Below are positions 50,301 through 61,000 of a DNA stretch of 64,000 nt, one piece after another. Below the pieces are notes generated by a model. That model searched no databases, was not told the DNA's origin, and worked only from the letters and a program-made list of their open reading frames with translations. Position numbers and translations under genes: made by a program. Positions within the stretch are counted from its first letter, which is position 1. Each line of letters begins with the position of its first letter. This DNA is from Mesocentrotus franciscanus (lineage: Eukaryota; Echinodermata; Echinoidea; Camarodonta; Strongylocentrotidae): contig CP137666.1 of assembly GCA_037976565.1 (NCBI GenBank), positions 7,362,082 to 7,426,081 of the forward strand, given 5' to 3'.

Positions 50301-53300
50301 AGCTCATGCTGCAATCATAATTATAAACCTTTAGGTCAGTCAGGAATCCTATGACTTTTACAAGCCGATCGCCTGTCTGATTATCAAGATATTTATGATT
50401 GGAAATCGAAATTTCATTTTTCGTTTTCCTAACGATTTTTATAACACTACAGTCTATTTGGGAAAATGAGTATGGTATAACCGGTCACTCAAAGATTTTT
50501 ACTTTTTTGAAGCACTTCATGATCATTTTGAAGCACAATTTTTTTAGGGCTTCAATCTTGCACCATATCACAGACACTGATAACACACAGGGCCATGCAT
50601 CTCAGATTTAACATTGTTAAACGATACCTTTAATAACATCTCCAATCAATGAAATTTGAGGAAAATATGATAAAGGATAAGAAAGTTTAATATGAATTCA
50701 TTGAATTGTGATCTCTAAAATTAATTTCAGCGAATCTGATTTCCTGTATAAGGTGCTCTCCAATCGTTTTGTACTTAGAATTGTCAAAAATCCTTCTCCT
50801 TATTTGTTGATGGTGGAATGTGTAAAACTATATGTCCACTAATATTTCTAGCATACTTAAGAATTAAGCTACAATGTCTTCATGTAAAGTTAATGGAAAT
50901 TTATTTTGATAGGATTAATTAGTAGAAAACAAATCAAGAACTGCTCATAAGAACAACCAATTACAATTTCTATAAAACAGTAGCTGTGCTTTCTCTGTTT
51001 GAAGTATTGCAAAGGCATTTTTATTATTTCTTCTTTTGTTGTCCAAACTCTTGCTTGCCACTACAGCATTACTTACTCAACTCACCAGGATATGTGGTTG
51101 CAACTCAATACCTACTCTGCTCTCTGGATGTCATAATGAGACCCAGCAACATGATGGCGTAAGTCTGAGGCGACTGATCCCTAAAGGTGCCTTTGGTCTT
51201 GCTATTGTGGAATTGAAGCAACAACTCACAAGGAGCGAATGGAAAAAGTATCCTGCAGCAAAACATACATTCACCTGGCTGTTGGCTCATATGAAAGTAA
51301 GGTTTGGTGTAGTATATCGTGTTTGCTCAAATTAACATAATTTTGTATTATCATTTGAAAATAGATTTGGAGTAAAATGTAAATTGTTATCGTTTGCAAC
51401 ATGGAATTACTGTCAAGTGATGTTCATAAGTAGTCAAAAGCATGCATGTATGATTGAAGTGTTAATTTGTAAATGATCCACATACTTGAAAGGAAGATAA
51501 AGTACCCATAAGCCAAAAAAGAAAAGAATATATAACATCACACATAACTTTGCACCTTACCAGGCAGTATGTGCCACACATGATTTTGGAATGGTAAATG
51601 TAAACTACAGCTTGCACAATTATTCATCCTATCTTAAACTTCTTATTTTGAGCTTCCTCTTGAGAGAACATTAGAATGACTTCTGAAGTGTGAATCAGGC
51701 CATGAAATTATTGATGTACAGTCCTATCTGGTAGATTGTCTGGTTCATAAAGTTAAGAAGAGGTGCCTTTGTTTACATTTACAATAATTCTGTTAGGATA
51801 ACTTGTTCCAGTTATTACTCCATCTTGACACTTCATTTCATTTACTCCTTTCTTTTAGCATCCATATGTAGGAGAGCAGCTAGACCACTGTCTTCCACCA
51901 TCTCTTCTCTTTGCCGATGACTATGAGGTATGGTATCACTTCTTGCTATCCTGTTTTCTTGTTATTGTTTTTTTGGATTCTTTGGGTCAGAAATCACTGT
52001 TTGAGTGATTAAATATATAGAAAGTGACATGATACGTTTCCTTTCATTTTTATATTTTGTGTAGGCATGGTAATATTGGAATGAAATTGCCTGTAAAAAC
52101 AATGACAATTGATGAGATTGTCTTGATGGTTACATAATATGTTATACTATGAACTTGCCAAATTATGTGGGCAAAATTTAAAGCATCCTGAATTCATTGA
52201 CGACAATAACATATGACTACTTTCAGTTACATGTGCTAAAATGTTGTGATATGTTTCCATTATAACCAGATTTTTAATGAATATAGGCAACTTTCTGATA
52301 TGGCCTAAGTATTTTGCTTTTAGTCTTCAATTTGAATCATCAGTATACATATGTAGGGGGTTCCTTGCAACTCTTGTTCTGTTCTAGGAGAAAATATACA
52401 GATACCTTTATTATATGTGTTTTTTTTGTACATTACAGTGTATGATTAAATGGCTTACTTTTGTTTTGTTTTGTTTTGTTGTTTTATTAGATGGAGAACA
52501 AGGTACTTGGAATACAGTGCTTGAAGCATATTATAGAAAATGTGGTAAGTAATGATATATTAAAACAAAGATGTGAATAGTTAGTAGTAGAAGGGGGGAT
52601 AACACTTTGGATACTATAACAAACAGGTGACTCATACGCACTCTGTGGGTTTGAGATTTCATAATGTGTCAATAGGAAAACCTGTGCTTCTTAATGTTAT
52701 TTCATTCCAACAAAATAGATGTGAGATGAAAGACTGGGTTAGAATGAACAATGTATTTGTAAGGTGCTTAGAGACATCATAGATGTAATGGGTGCTACAT
52801 AAATCCTGGATATTAATATCATATTCCAGACTCTTATGCTGTTATTTTGTGATATAAGTATCAGGGAGGTAAGGTGTAATGTTTGATCTCAGTTAGTGAT
52901 GTCATTGTTCTTCAAGATAGCATCTTTGTTATGTTAGGCAGCTTGTTGGTGTGAAATAATTGGTATGGTATGGTATTCATCTGTTGATGAACAGCCATAA
53001 ACCTTGATGTCTTTAATCTAATCCTCTGACTCTAGGACCCGACTGAGTTGAGGTGGTATGGTAGAGCAGAAGTTATCTATGAGGCCCTTCATCCATTGAT
53101 GTACAATCACAAACCAGACCTCATTGATGTCCTCTATCCTTGCCTGTTAGCGATCCTCAAGGTTGTAGAGAAAGACCCCAGGAAGACAGATCAGCCTAGA
53201 AAGGTAGGTTATCAAGTGAGATCTTGGGATATATTATTTTTATTTCCATTACAGTATGAATAGGTTATGTATATACATGGTAAATCATAAACCTAATGTA

Positions 53301-56300
53301 GGTATGGGGATAGCCCATTGTTATGGTATTGACATAAATCCCATTTTCTTCCATAGGGGAGAATTTGTAGTTGGTAGGTCATATTCCCCAATAGTAATAG
53401 TGATGACTAACTTAACTGGAATTAACTGGAATTATCTAGAATTCCTTGCCATCTGACATTCAACACACACAATTCAATGCACTTTTAAAAAAATGAATCA
53501 AAATATTCCTTCTCTCTAAATTATCCAATTAAATAACGACAATTATCTTGCCCCTCCGGCTGTCGTTAGCATAATTCATTTTTATATAACTATTCCTTTA
53601 TTTGTTTTTGTTTTGTTTTGTTTTGTTTTGTTTATTTTTTATAATATACATATATATATTTTTGTTTTGCTCTGGTGATCCCCTCCTAACAAGCCCTTGA
53701 GGCTTTTTTAGGGACACCCTTTTCTTTCATTTCTTTGTATTTCTTTGTATTACTAGCTCATTTGTATGTATTACTCTGTTATCAAATATATTGATGTAAA
53801 CATGAAACTATGCATGACATACTGGTAACTTTTTTTTTTTTAAATTGTACATATTGGAAAAAAATAAATGAGAGCTATATGCTCTCTCAATCAAACTCTG
53901 TTTCAAAGCATGTGAGGTAACACCCTCGTGGATCCCAGCAGATGATATATTGGTTCTTTCATTATATCCGTGTGCTTGTTCAAATCATCCACCAGGACAT
54001 TATCACACAGCATGAAATATATAAGACTCTTCAAATAAAAGGCACTAATATGCTGATGCTATCATATCCTAACACCAAGATTTAGGCCTATTAATGCGAA
54101 GGATCATTCACTGAACATGTTGTTTCCTAATGCATTGTGGAATTCCTCTTGACCTTTCTTCATCATCATCATCATTCCGCTTCACTTTTAATTTGATCAT
54201 TCAGCTTGGGAGGTATGACAAGGCTCTTCAGATAATACTCTCCAACATGGAGGGAGAACAGAGGATATCGGTACGCCAAGCCAATGCAAGGCATCTTCCT
54301 TCCTTCATCGTTGCCATGGGGATCACCATCCTCTGGCATATAAAGGTATATACAAGTACATATCATTTTAGTTTTACTACGAAAGATATCACACACACAA
54401 AAAAAAATTGCTTGATATGTGATCTGATCCAGAACCTGTTTGAAACTAAGCCTAAGTTTATGTAGGCTTTCAACCCTATGAAACCTAATGTGAGAAATTG
54501 TATGTATTTATTTATTAACTCTTGTAAACAATAGCTAGCTTCCATTCAGCAAATAATAATCACTCCACATGAAACGTATTGAAATGTCAGCATAGTCTGT
54601 CATCCTGTGAAATGTGAATTAGAACTTTTGTCATGTTTGTTGTTTTTATTGTATATAATTGCATGTATACGATATTGAATTTGTAATCAATTTTATGAAA
54701 ATATTCTTTCATACAGAGATTGGTTCGTATCATCATTGCCTACCTAGAAACAAGCGATGGCACAGAGGAGACTGGAAGAATCCTAACTCTTAGAATCCTG
54801 CAAGCAGTCATAGTTCAAGCATGGCCAAGGTATGTATACTGAGAGAGGGTCACCATTTTTCAGCTTGCCCAGTACTGAAGTTGCCTGGAAGATTAAATAA
54901 AAGGACATTCATGTTATTCTTGATAATTTATCCAGAATGGCGATTGTCATACATGTATTGTATTGTATTTATTAAATTTCATTGATGTACATCAATAATC
55001 TGTTTATAGACATATAAATCAATTTACAATGCAGTGTAGCAAAACAGAATGAAAATTATATACAGCAGAAAAAACTCTTTTTTTTTCTTCTTGTAATAAC
55101 ATGACACACAATGCACAAAGTAAATCTATAATGTATCATAATACATCCGGAGATTTAGATATACAACATGTTTGTAATAAAGCACTAAAAGGACATTTCA
55201 TATAAATCTCGATAATTCATCCAGAATGGCGATTGTCATACATGTACTATTGGCAAGTAAAATTTATTAAATTACAAAAGAAATTGCACCAATGGGCTCT
55301 GAAATCTATATCATTCCTAATACTAGATTTGATATAAGCTGAAAAAATAAGAAAAAAATGGTATGTTAGCTGATGAAGTATTTCCCATTTGATGAGAGGA
55401 AAAGATAAAGAAAAATTTCTTGTGTGCAAATTGTACCAGAAGAAGCAGACGTACTAGTTATTGGTAATGTAAGTCCGTAGTATTGGTTTTTGTAGTAAAC
55501 AGTTATGTCTTTGATAGAGCAATAATTAATTATTAATTATTAATATATTTTTTTTACAGGATGACAAGTCACTGTTCTGACCTGATGAAATCTCTCCTTA
55601 AACTACTGCTGGACATTTCTAGAGGACCAGCTGATATTTCACCTCAAGGTATGACATTTGATTGGTATTTTGATATGTAACAAAAGTCGTACAGGATTTT
55701 GAGCTTAGGATATGAAATTATAATACTGAATGGCATAAACTTTCCAAGATGGTGGAATGATAGAATACTCGGGTGTGCAGTTTCTGTAGATGACATATTG
55801 TGGTTTTAGAAACCTGGGATTAATGACAATAATATTCTAGCTTGCTTTCTGTATAGCATTTTTAATTGTGACAGTGAATATTCCCCCTCCCCTCTAAACA
55901 AAATAATATTATTATAGTTATATCGACTGCTACGAGAGGACTATCTGTTTCTATACGCTCAAGGGAAAGTTGAATCCCCTGCCATCACGCCAAGGCGCGC
56001 CTGGGTGGACGGCACGCCGAGGGGTGATGGCAGGGGATTCAACTATCCCGCGCGCCAGTATAGAAACAGCTAGTCCTCGAGTATTAAAGCAGTCGATATG
56101 ACTTTTATATGCCGAATTAAAACAAAAAATTTAACAAGAATTCTTACGTTAGCCTTGTAGTGAGTAAAAATTTGTTAAAACATCACAGAAAATCTGAAAC
56201 ACTGTCTGTTAATCTTAGCTGGAAAAATGAGTGAAAGTTTCAATCATTTGGGAATCGCAGACAAAAAGCACTGTATGGCGTCCGCGCTCGCACAAAGACA

Positions 56301-56734
56301 ATTTTAACACGTTAACCAATGGGGATCGCAGGATAATGAGGATGAGGGTACAAACTTTTAACTAGGCCCTGTGGGCTGGGGCATGGCTTGAAATCACGAC
56401 TCCAATTTCGACCAATCAGATGGCTAGATTTCTAAAGTGAGGTATATAAAGCAAACTATTTTATGTGAGGTGCTTTTTATGATCTTCTGGAAACAAATCA
56501 TGCTATTTCATAACAGTAAAAGTTTTAGCAATTAAATTCAAACAAGTAATCATACCCTAAAATATCTTTTATTTTGCAGTGAGAGATACAGTACGCAAAG
56601 AGTGCATTGAGTGCATGACATTGTTGAAGAGGTGCTGTGGTACAGTTGTGGAGGACACTGTGAACGTGCTCCTAGGTTCAAATCTCAAGGACGAGTTCTT
56701 GAAAGATTGCTTGGAGAATGTTCTTGAAGGCTGA
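47229..56734 (+). CDS. TTI2: TTI2, TELO2-interacting protein 2 homologue (11 exons, 635 aa)
   Basis: Exons: 47229-47321, 48653-48854, 49432-50025, 51067-51296, 51859-51927, 52491-52544, 53036-53203, 54205-54345, 54717-54829, 55560-55648, 56580-56734. All introns are GT-AG, all phases agree, and no internal stop occurs. TTI2 joins TELO2 and TTI1 in the TTT complex, which with HSP90/R2TP matures PIKK kinases (mTOR, ATM, ATR, DNA-PKcs). The family-defining part is residues 298-635, an all-helical repeat region with KHPYVGEQL, LPPSLLFADDYE, ENKVLGIQCLKHI, YGRAEVIYEAL, ARHLPSFIV and LKLLLDISR blocks. Residues about 133-290 form a polar, acidic, probably disordered linker. It is longer than human TTI2 (about 508 residues), mostly through this linker. 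The start has A at -3 and an in-frame TGA nine bases upstream. Confidence 0.9.
47355..47820. repeat. Large inverted repeat (foldback) in TTI2 intron 1
   Basis: Arms of about 205-230 bp: 47355-47560 and, inverted, 47591-47820. Matching blocks include ctgctctgcaaac, attttagcggattcatatcc, gatgcatttattctcgaaaa, ggttccactta, gattgactgtatgatg, tttaagggtctttttt and aaattcttgcagcc. The 30-base loop carries a palindromic TGACGTCA (47575-47582). No transposase frame. Confidence 0.9.
47831..47944. repeat. 58-bp tandem duplication
   Basis: Two nearly identical copies (47831-47888 and 47889-47944), each starting gagaggagcc and containing accctacccaaataagaggc and gaacgaaagagaca. Adjacent to the foldback. 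Confidence 0.92.
48653..48854 (+). CDS. TTI2: TTI2 exon 2
   Basis: Acceptor TTTAAACAG, donor G|GTGAGT in phase 1. Encodes residues 32-98 (VEKGNLVEKRGHLE...SCHEAD), helical. Confidence 0.85.
49432..50025 (+). CDS. TTI2: TTI2 exon 3 (helix plus acidic linker)
   Basis: Acceptor CTTTCACAG, donor G|GTGAGA in phase 1. Residues 100-296. Contains a predicted helix (SHAAMAIVSLLLSKL), then a Ser/Asp/Glu/Gln-rich linker with an acidic EEDNDSD stretch (residues 156-162) and a GHQVGHQDGQH mini-repeat. This exon accounts for most of the extra length over human TTI2. Confidence 0.88.
51067..51296 (+). CDS. TTI2: TTI2 exon 4
   Basis: Acceptor CACTACAG, donor GTAAGG in phase 0. Residues 298-373, ending in LTRSEWKKYPAAKHTFTWLL, recognisable TTI2 sequence. 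A second frame is open over the first 80 bases up to a GTAAGT, but it does not match the incoming phase. Confidence 0.87.
51859..51927 (+). CDS. TTI2: TTI2 exon 5
   Basis: 69-nt exon, phase 0 on both sides. Residues 374-396 with the family block HPYVGEQLDHCLPPSLLF. Confidence 0.92.
52491..52544 (+). CDS. TTI2: TTI2 exon 6
   Basis: 54-nt exon, phase 0 on both sides, donor GTAAGT. Residues 397-414 with MENKVLGIQCLKHI, the most conserved TTI2 block. Confidence 0.93.
52720..52825 (+). mobile_element. Retroelement 3'-end fragment in TTI2 intron 6
   Basis: aatgtatttgtaaggtgcttagagacat followed by gggtgctacataaatcctgg and a tattaat end resembles the conserved 3' termini of L2/CR1-like elements and their SINEs (known pattern). 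Short and diverged. Confidence 0.45.
53036..53203 (+). CDS. TTI2: TTI2 exon 7
   Basis: Acceptor CTCTAG, donor GTAGGT in phase 0. Residues 415-470 with LRWYGRAEVIYEALHPLMY and a helical run. Confidence 0.92.
53410..53870 (+). pseudogene. LINE reverse-transcriptase end remnant in TTI2 intron 7
   Basis: Frame-shifted translation gives NSLPSDIQHTQFNALLKK, which looks like the C-terminal end of a non-LTR reverse transcriptase. It is followed by an untranslated end with a (TTTTG)n run and terminal ggaaaaaaataaatgag. No upstream domains remain. Clade not assigned. Confidence 0.5.
54205..54345 (+). CDS. TTI2: TTI2 exon 8
   Basis: Acceptor CATTCAG, donor GTATAT in phase 0. Residues 471-517 including ANARHLPSFIVAMGI, a recognisable family block. 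Confidence 0.9.
54717..54829 (+). CDS. TTI2: TTI2 exon 9
   Basis: Acceptor CATACAG, donor AG|GTATGT in phase 2. Residues 518-554 plus a split Arg. Contains LVRIIIAYLE and ILQAVIVQAWPR. Confidence 0.9.
54901..55250. repeat. Direct repeat in TTI2 intron 9
   Basis: The roughly 55-base segment aaggacatt...gataattcatccagaatgg cgattgtcatacatgta occurs at about 54901-54957 and again at about 55190-55246, 288 bp apart. A TATTAAATT-type continuation follows both. Confidence 0.8.
55560..55648 (+). CDS. TTI2: TTI2 exon 10
   Basis: Acceptor TTTTTTACAG, donor G|GTATGA in phase 1. Residues 556-584 with LMKSLLKLLLDISRGP. Confidence 0.9.
55916..56104. repeat. Inverted repeat (foldback) in TTI2 intron 10
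   Basis: Arms of about 70-75 bp: atatcgactgct, ctgtttctatac and gttgaatcccctgccatcac on the left are all inverted on the right. The loop is GC-rich (ccaaggcgcgcctgggtgg). Much more GC-rich than the surrounding intron. Likely an inserted palindromic element. Confidence 0.88.
56580..56734 (+). CDS. TTI2: TTI2 exon 11 (last)
   Basis: Acceptor TTTTGCAG. Encodes residues 586-635 after the split Val, ends ENVLEG and TGA at 56732-56734. Confidence 0.9.
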
Positions 56735-56833
56735 ATGAGCTGTATAAGCATACTTCATGTATGCTGCTTAGGTTAAGAGGAGGGGAGGGAAAGATCATAT
56801 AATAGAATATAATTTTTTTTTGTTATTAGCTAT

Positions 56834-57351
56834 AATAAATTTGGATTTTATTTTTATTTTTTAGAGCCCTTAAACGGAATACCATCTCTAAGTGCTTTAC
56901 AGATATTATTACCTCGGTCATGGGATTCATTTACGCATCGTAGTGTGCACCATTTCCACTTCCTGGGGAGTATTTCTACCATTATTGTCACCGTGAGGGC
57001 ATATGGCAATTTCTATCATCCTACCAGGTTACCATTTCTCTCCTGGGTATGGAGTGGCATATATTCTGCCAAAGGACATTAGTTCTGTATTAGCGATCAT
57101 GCCCACAACCTTTGCGTTTCCAGTCAATTGCTTAAACCAATCGACTATGACACCTCTACCTTAACCTTATGAAATGCTTGAAATCACCTACACGTAAGTT
57201 TACATTTACATTAACAGTTTTGCAAGAAATGACAAAATCCAAGAATAAAATGAGGTATAATGCTAGAAAATCATCTCACAAGACCCCAGGTTCATGTTTT
57301 ATGTATCCACACACTTCCATCATCCTGGTACATATGTTTTGTTACAATAAA
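56834..57351 (+). promoter_or_regulatory. Candidate polyadenylation signals of TTI2
   Basis: AATAAA at 56834-56839 (100 bases after the stop) and at 57346-57351. The second would include the SINE in the 3' UTR. Which is used cannot be told from sequence. Confidence 0.4.
56845..57155 (-). mobile_element. SINE copy related to the one at 45.5-45.9 kb
   Basis: Minus strand. Shares gtaaagcactt-type 3' end (aagtgctttacagatattatta on the plus strand), ctggggagtatt and the spacing to a tRNA-like head (ending at about 57155, ggtgtcatagtcgattgg). More diverged than the bounded copy. Lies within or just after the TTI2 3' UTR. Confidence 0.65.
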
Positions 57352-58030
57352 TGAATCAGTTATTGTGAGTGAATTATTTTCTGAACAGCATACTACACAT
57401 TGTCAAGAAATCTTACTTTCTTTTAAACATGCAATCCTTTCCATTTTTCCCATAGCGCATGTAAAGTATAACCAGAAATACTGTAATGTTAATGTTAACC
57501 CATCAGATACACTACCGGTATATGATTTTGATAATATATGTAGCATGCATATAAAGACTCTGACTCAAGTTATCTCAGTTGTAGTATTCAATAGGTTAAC
57601 GATTATTGCTTCAAACAATAAAAATGAATTGTTGATTTTTAGATTCACTATCAAAAAGGATTCCTTTCATTATGATGAGTGTCCAGAGTAGAAGCTACAC
57701 AATGATATACATGTATGTGATTATAATGCATTTCTTCAGCAGGACATTTATTTATTTGATGCTAAAATGCTTTAGTAATGCTTTAGTAATGGTATAGATG
57801 GTGCAAAATCTTTACTCAGAATTTCAAGTGTTTGTGAGTAAAATATTATGTAAACAAGAAACACTTTGCAATTAAAAAGCAGAAAGATAATGGATATTAG
57901 AAAATGTAGAGATTTGTTTTGATATGTGTAGATTGTTGTATAATATTTGATTTTTTGTCTAATATTTTGACTAGTACGCATTTTTCCATTAGAGCACAAC
58001 ATGTAAACAAAAAAAAGTAAACATGACAAT
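57160..58030. other. Downstream of TTI2, nothing recognised
   Basis: A 143-codon frame (57260-57691) is AT-rich, has no recognisable domain and overlaps the candidate 3' UTR. I treat it as chance. Confidence 0.45.
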
Positions 58031-58034
58031 TCAA

Positions 58035-61000
58035 CGAAGAAAGTGGAAGATGGCGAGGGGGAGAGAAAGATATGATATATGATAAGGAGAGAGGGAGAAA
58101 GAGAGAGAGAGTGAGAGAGAGAGAGTGAGAAAGAGAGAGAGAAAGGTGGTGGGCAGGGTAGTAGAGGGAGAGGGGGAGAGACAGGGGAAGTAGGGAAAAG
58201 GTAGAGAGAGAGAGAGAGAGAGAAGGGGGGGGTACCCCTGTTGCATAATGCTCTTCAGTCATATGATTTGGTGATATGGACCAAGAGGAGAAGGGTGTAA
58301 AAGGAGAACGAGAGAGAGAGAGGGAAAGAGAATGAGCAAGTGTGAGAGAGAGAAAGAGGGGGGAGGATGACAAAAGAGGGAGGGAGGGAGGGAGGAGTAA
58401 GAGGGAGAGAGGGAAAGGGAAATATGGGGAAGGAGGGGAGAGATGGATAGAGAGTAGTGAGAGAACGAGAGAGAGAGAGAGAGGGGGTACCCTGCTCCAT
58501 AATAGTCTTCAGTCATATGATGTGGTGATATAGACCAAGAGGAGAAGGGTGTAAAAGGAGAACAAGAGAGAGAGAGAGAAAGAGAATGAGCGAGTGAGAG
58601 AGAGAAAGAGAGAGAGGGGGGGGGATGACAAAAGAGGGAGGAGGGAGGAGTAAGAGGAGAGAGGGGAAGGGAAAGATAGGGAAGGAGGGAGAGATGGATA
58701 GAGAGGAGTGAGAGAACGAGAGAGAGAGAGGGAGGGGGGGTCCCCTGCTCCATAATAGTCTTCAGTCTATGATGTGGTGATATAGACCAAGAGGAGAAGG
58801 GTGTAAAAGGAGAACAAGAGAGAGAGAGAGGGAAAGAGAATGAGCAAGTGAGAGAGAGAAAGAGAGCGAGAGGGGGCTGGGGGATGACAAAAAGAGGGAG
58901 GGGAGGGAGGAGTAAGAGGGGAAGGGAAAGATAGGGAAGGAGGGGAGAGATGGATAGAGAGGATTGAGAGAACGAGAGAGAGAGATAAGGGGAGGGGGTA
59001 CCCCTGCTCCATAACAGTCTTCAGTCATATGATGTGGTGATATGGACCAAGAGGAAAAGGGTGTAAAAGGAGAAAAAAGAGAGAGAGAGGGAAAGAGAAT
59101 GAGCAAGTGTGAGAGAGAGAAAGAGAGCGAGAGGGGGGAGGATGACAAAAGAGGGAGGGGAGGGAGGAGTAAGAGGGAGAGAGGGGAAGGGAAATATAGG
59201 GAAGGAGGGGAGAGATGGATAGAGAGGAGTGAGAGAACGAGAGAGAGAGAGAAGGGGGGGTACCCCTGCTCCATAATAGTCTTCAGTCATATGATGTGGT
59301 GATATAGACCAAGAGGAGAAGGGTGTAAAAGGAGAACAAGAGAGAGAGAGAGGAAAGAGAATGAGCAAGTGAGAGAGAGAAAGAGAGCGAGAGGGGGCGG
59401 GGGATGACAAAAAGAGGGAGGGGAGGGAGGAGTAAGAGGGAGAGAGGAAGGGAAAGATAGGGAAGGAGGGAGAGATGGATAGAGAGGAGTGAGAGAACGA
59501 GAGAGAGAGAGAGGGGGGGGGGGATGACAAAAAGAGGGAGGGGAGGGAGGAGTAAGAGGGAGAGAGGGGAAGGGAAAGATAGGGAAGGAGGGGAGAGATG
59601 GATAGAGAGGAGTGAGAGAACGAGAGAGAGAGAGAGAGAAGGGGAGGGGGTACCCTGCTCCATAATAGTCTTCAGTCGTATGATGTGGTGATATAGACCA
59701 AGAGGAGAAGGGTGTAAAAGGAGAACAGGAGAGAGAGAGAGAGAGGGAAAGAGAATGAGCAAGTGAGAGAGAGAAAGAGAGCGAGAGGGGCGGGGGATGA
59801 CAAAAGAGGGAGGTGAGGGAGAGTAAGAGGGAGAGAGGGGAAGGGAAAGATAGGGAAGGAGGGGAGAGATGGATAGAGAGGAGTGAGAGAACGAGAGAGA
59901 GAGAGAGAGGGGAGGGGGGGTCCCCTGCTCCATAATAGTCTTCAGTCGTATGATGTGGTGATATAGACCAAGAGGAGAAGGGTGTAAAAGGAGAACAAGA
60001 GAGAGAGAGAGGGAAAGAGAATGAGCAAGTGAGAGAGAGAAAGAGAGCGAGAGGGGGCGGGGGGATGACAAAAGAGGGAGGGGAGGGAGGAGTAAGAGGG
60101 GAAGGGAAAGATAGGGAAGGAGGGGAGAGATGGATAGAGAGGAGTGAGAGAACGAGAGAGAGAGAGAAGGGGGGGGGTACCCTGCTCCATAATAGTCTTC
60201 AGTCTATGATGTGGTGATATAGACCAAGAGGAGAAGGGTGTAAAAGGAGAACAAGAGAGAGAGAGAGGGAAAGAGAATGAGCAAGTGAGAGAGAGAAAGA
60301 GAGCGAGAGGGGGCGGGGGATGACAAAAGAGGGAGGGGAGGGAGGAGTAAGAGGGGAAGGGAAAGATAGGGAAGGAGGGGAGAGATGGATAGAGAGGATT
60401 GAGAGAACGAGAGAGAGAGATAAGGGAGGGGGTACCCTGCTCCATAACAGTCTTCAGTCATATGATGTGGTGATATGGACCAAGAGGAAAAGGGTGTAAA
60501 AGGAGAACAAGAGAGAGAGAGAGGGAAAGAGAATGAGCAAGTGAGAGAGAGAAAGAGAGCGAGAGGGGGGAGGATGACAAAAGAGGGAGGGAGGGGAGGG
60601 AGGAGTAAGAGGGAGAGAGGGGAAGGGAAATATAGGGAAGGAGGGAGAGATGGATAGAGAGGAGTGAGAGAACGAGAGAGAGAGAGAAGGGAGGGGGTCC
60701 CCTGCTCCATAATAGTCTTCAGTCATATGATGTGGTGATATAGACCAAGAGGAGAAGGGTGTAAAAGGAGAACAAGAGAGAGAGAGAGAGAGGGAAGAGA
60801 ATGAGCAAGTGAGAGAGAAAGAGAGCGAGAGGGGGCGGGGGGGGGGGATGACAAAAAGAGGGAGGGGAGGGAGGAGTAAGAGGGAGAGAGGGGAAGGGAA
60901 AGATAGGGAAGGAGGGAGAGATGGATAGAGAGGAGTGAGAGAACGAGAGAGAGAGAGAGAGGGGGCGGGGGATGACAAAAGAGGGAGGGAGGGAGGAGTA

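Noticed and set aside
51067..51156. Alternative reading of TTI2 exon 4 ending at GTAAGT in another frame
   Set aside because: It does not fit the incoming phase 1 and would lose the downstream TTI2-like LTRSEWKKYP region. The single 230-nt exon keeps the frame intact.
57260..57691. 143-codon open frame downstream of TTI2
   Set aside because: AT-rich composition, no recognisable domain, no splice or Kozak support, and overlap with the likely 3' UTR.
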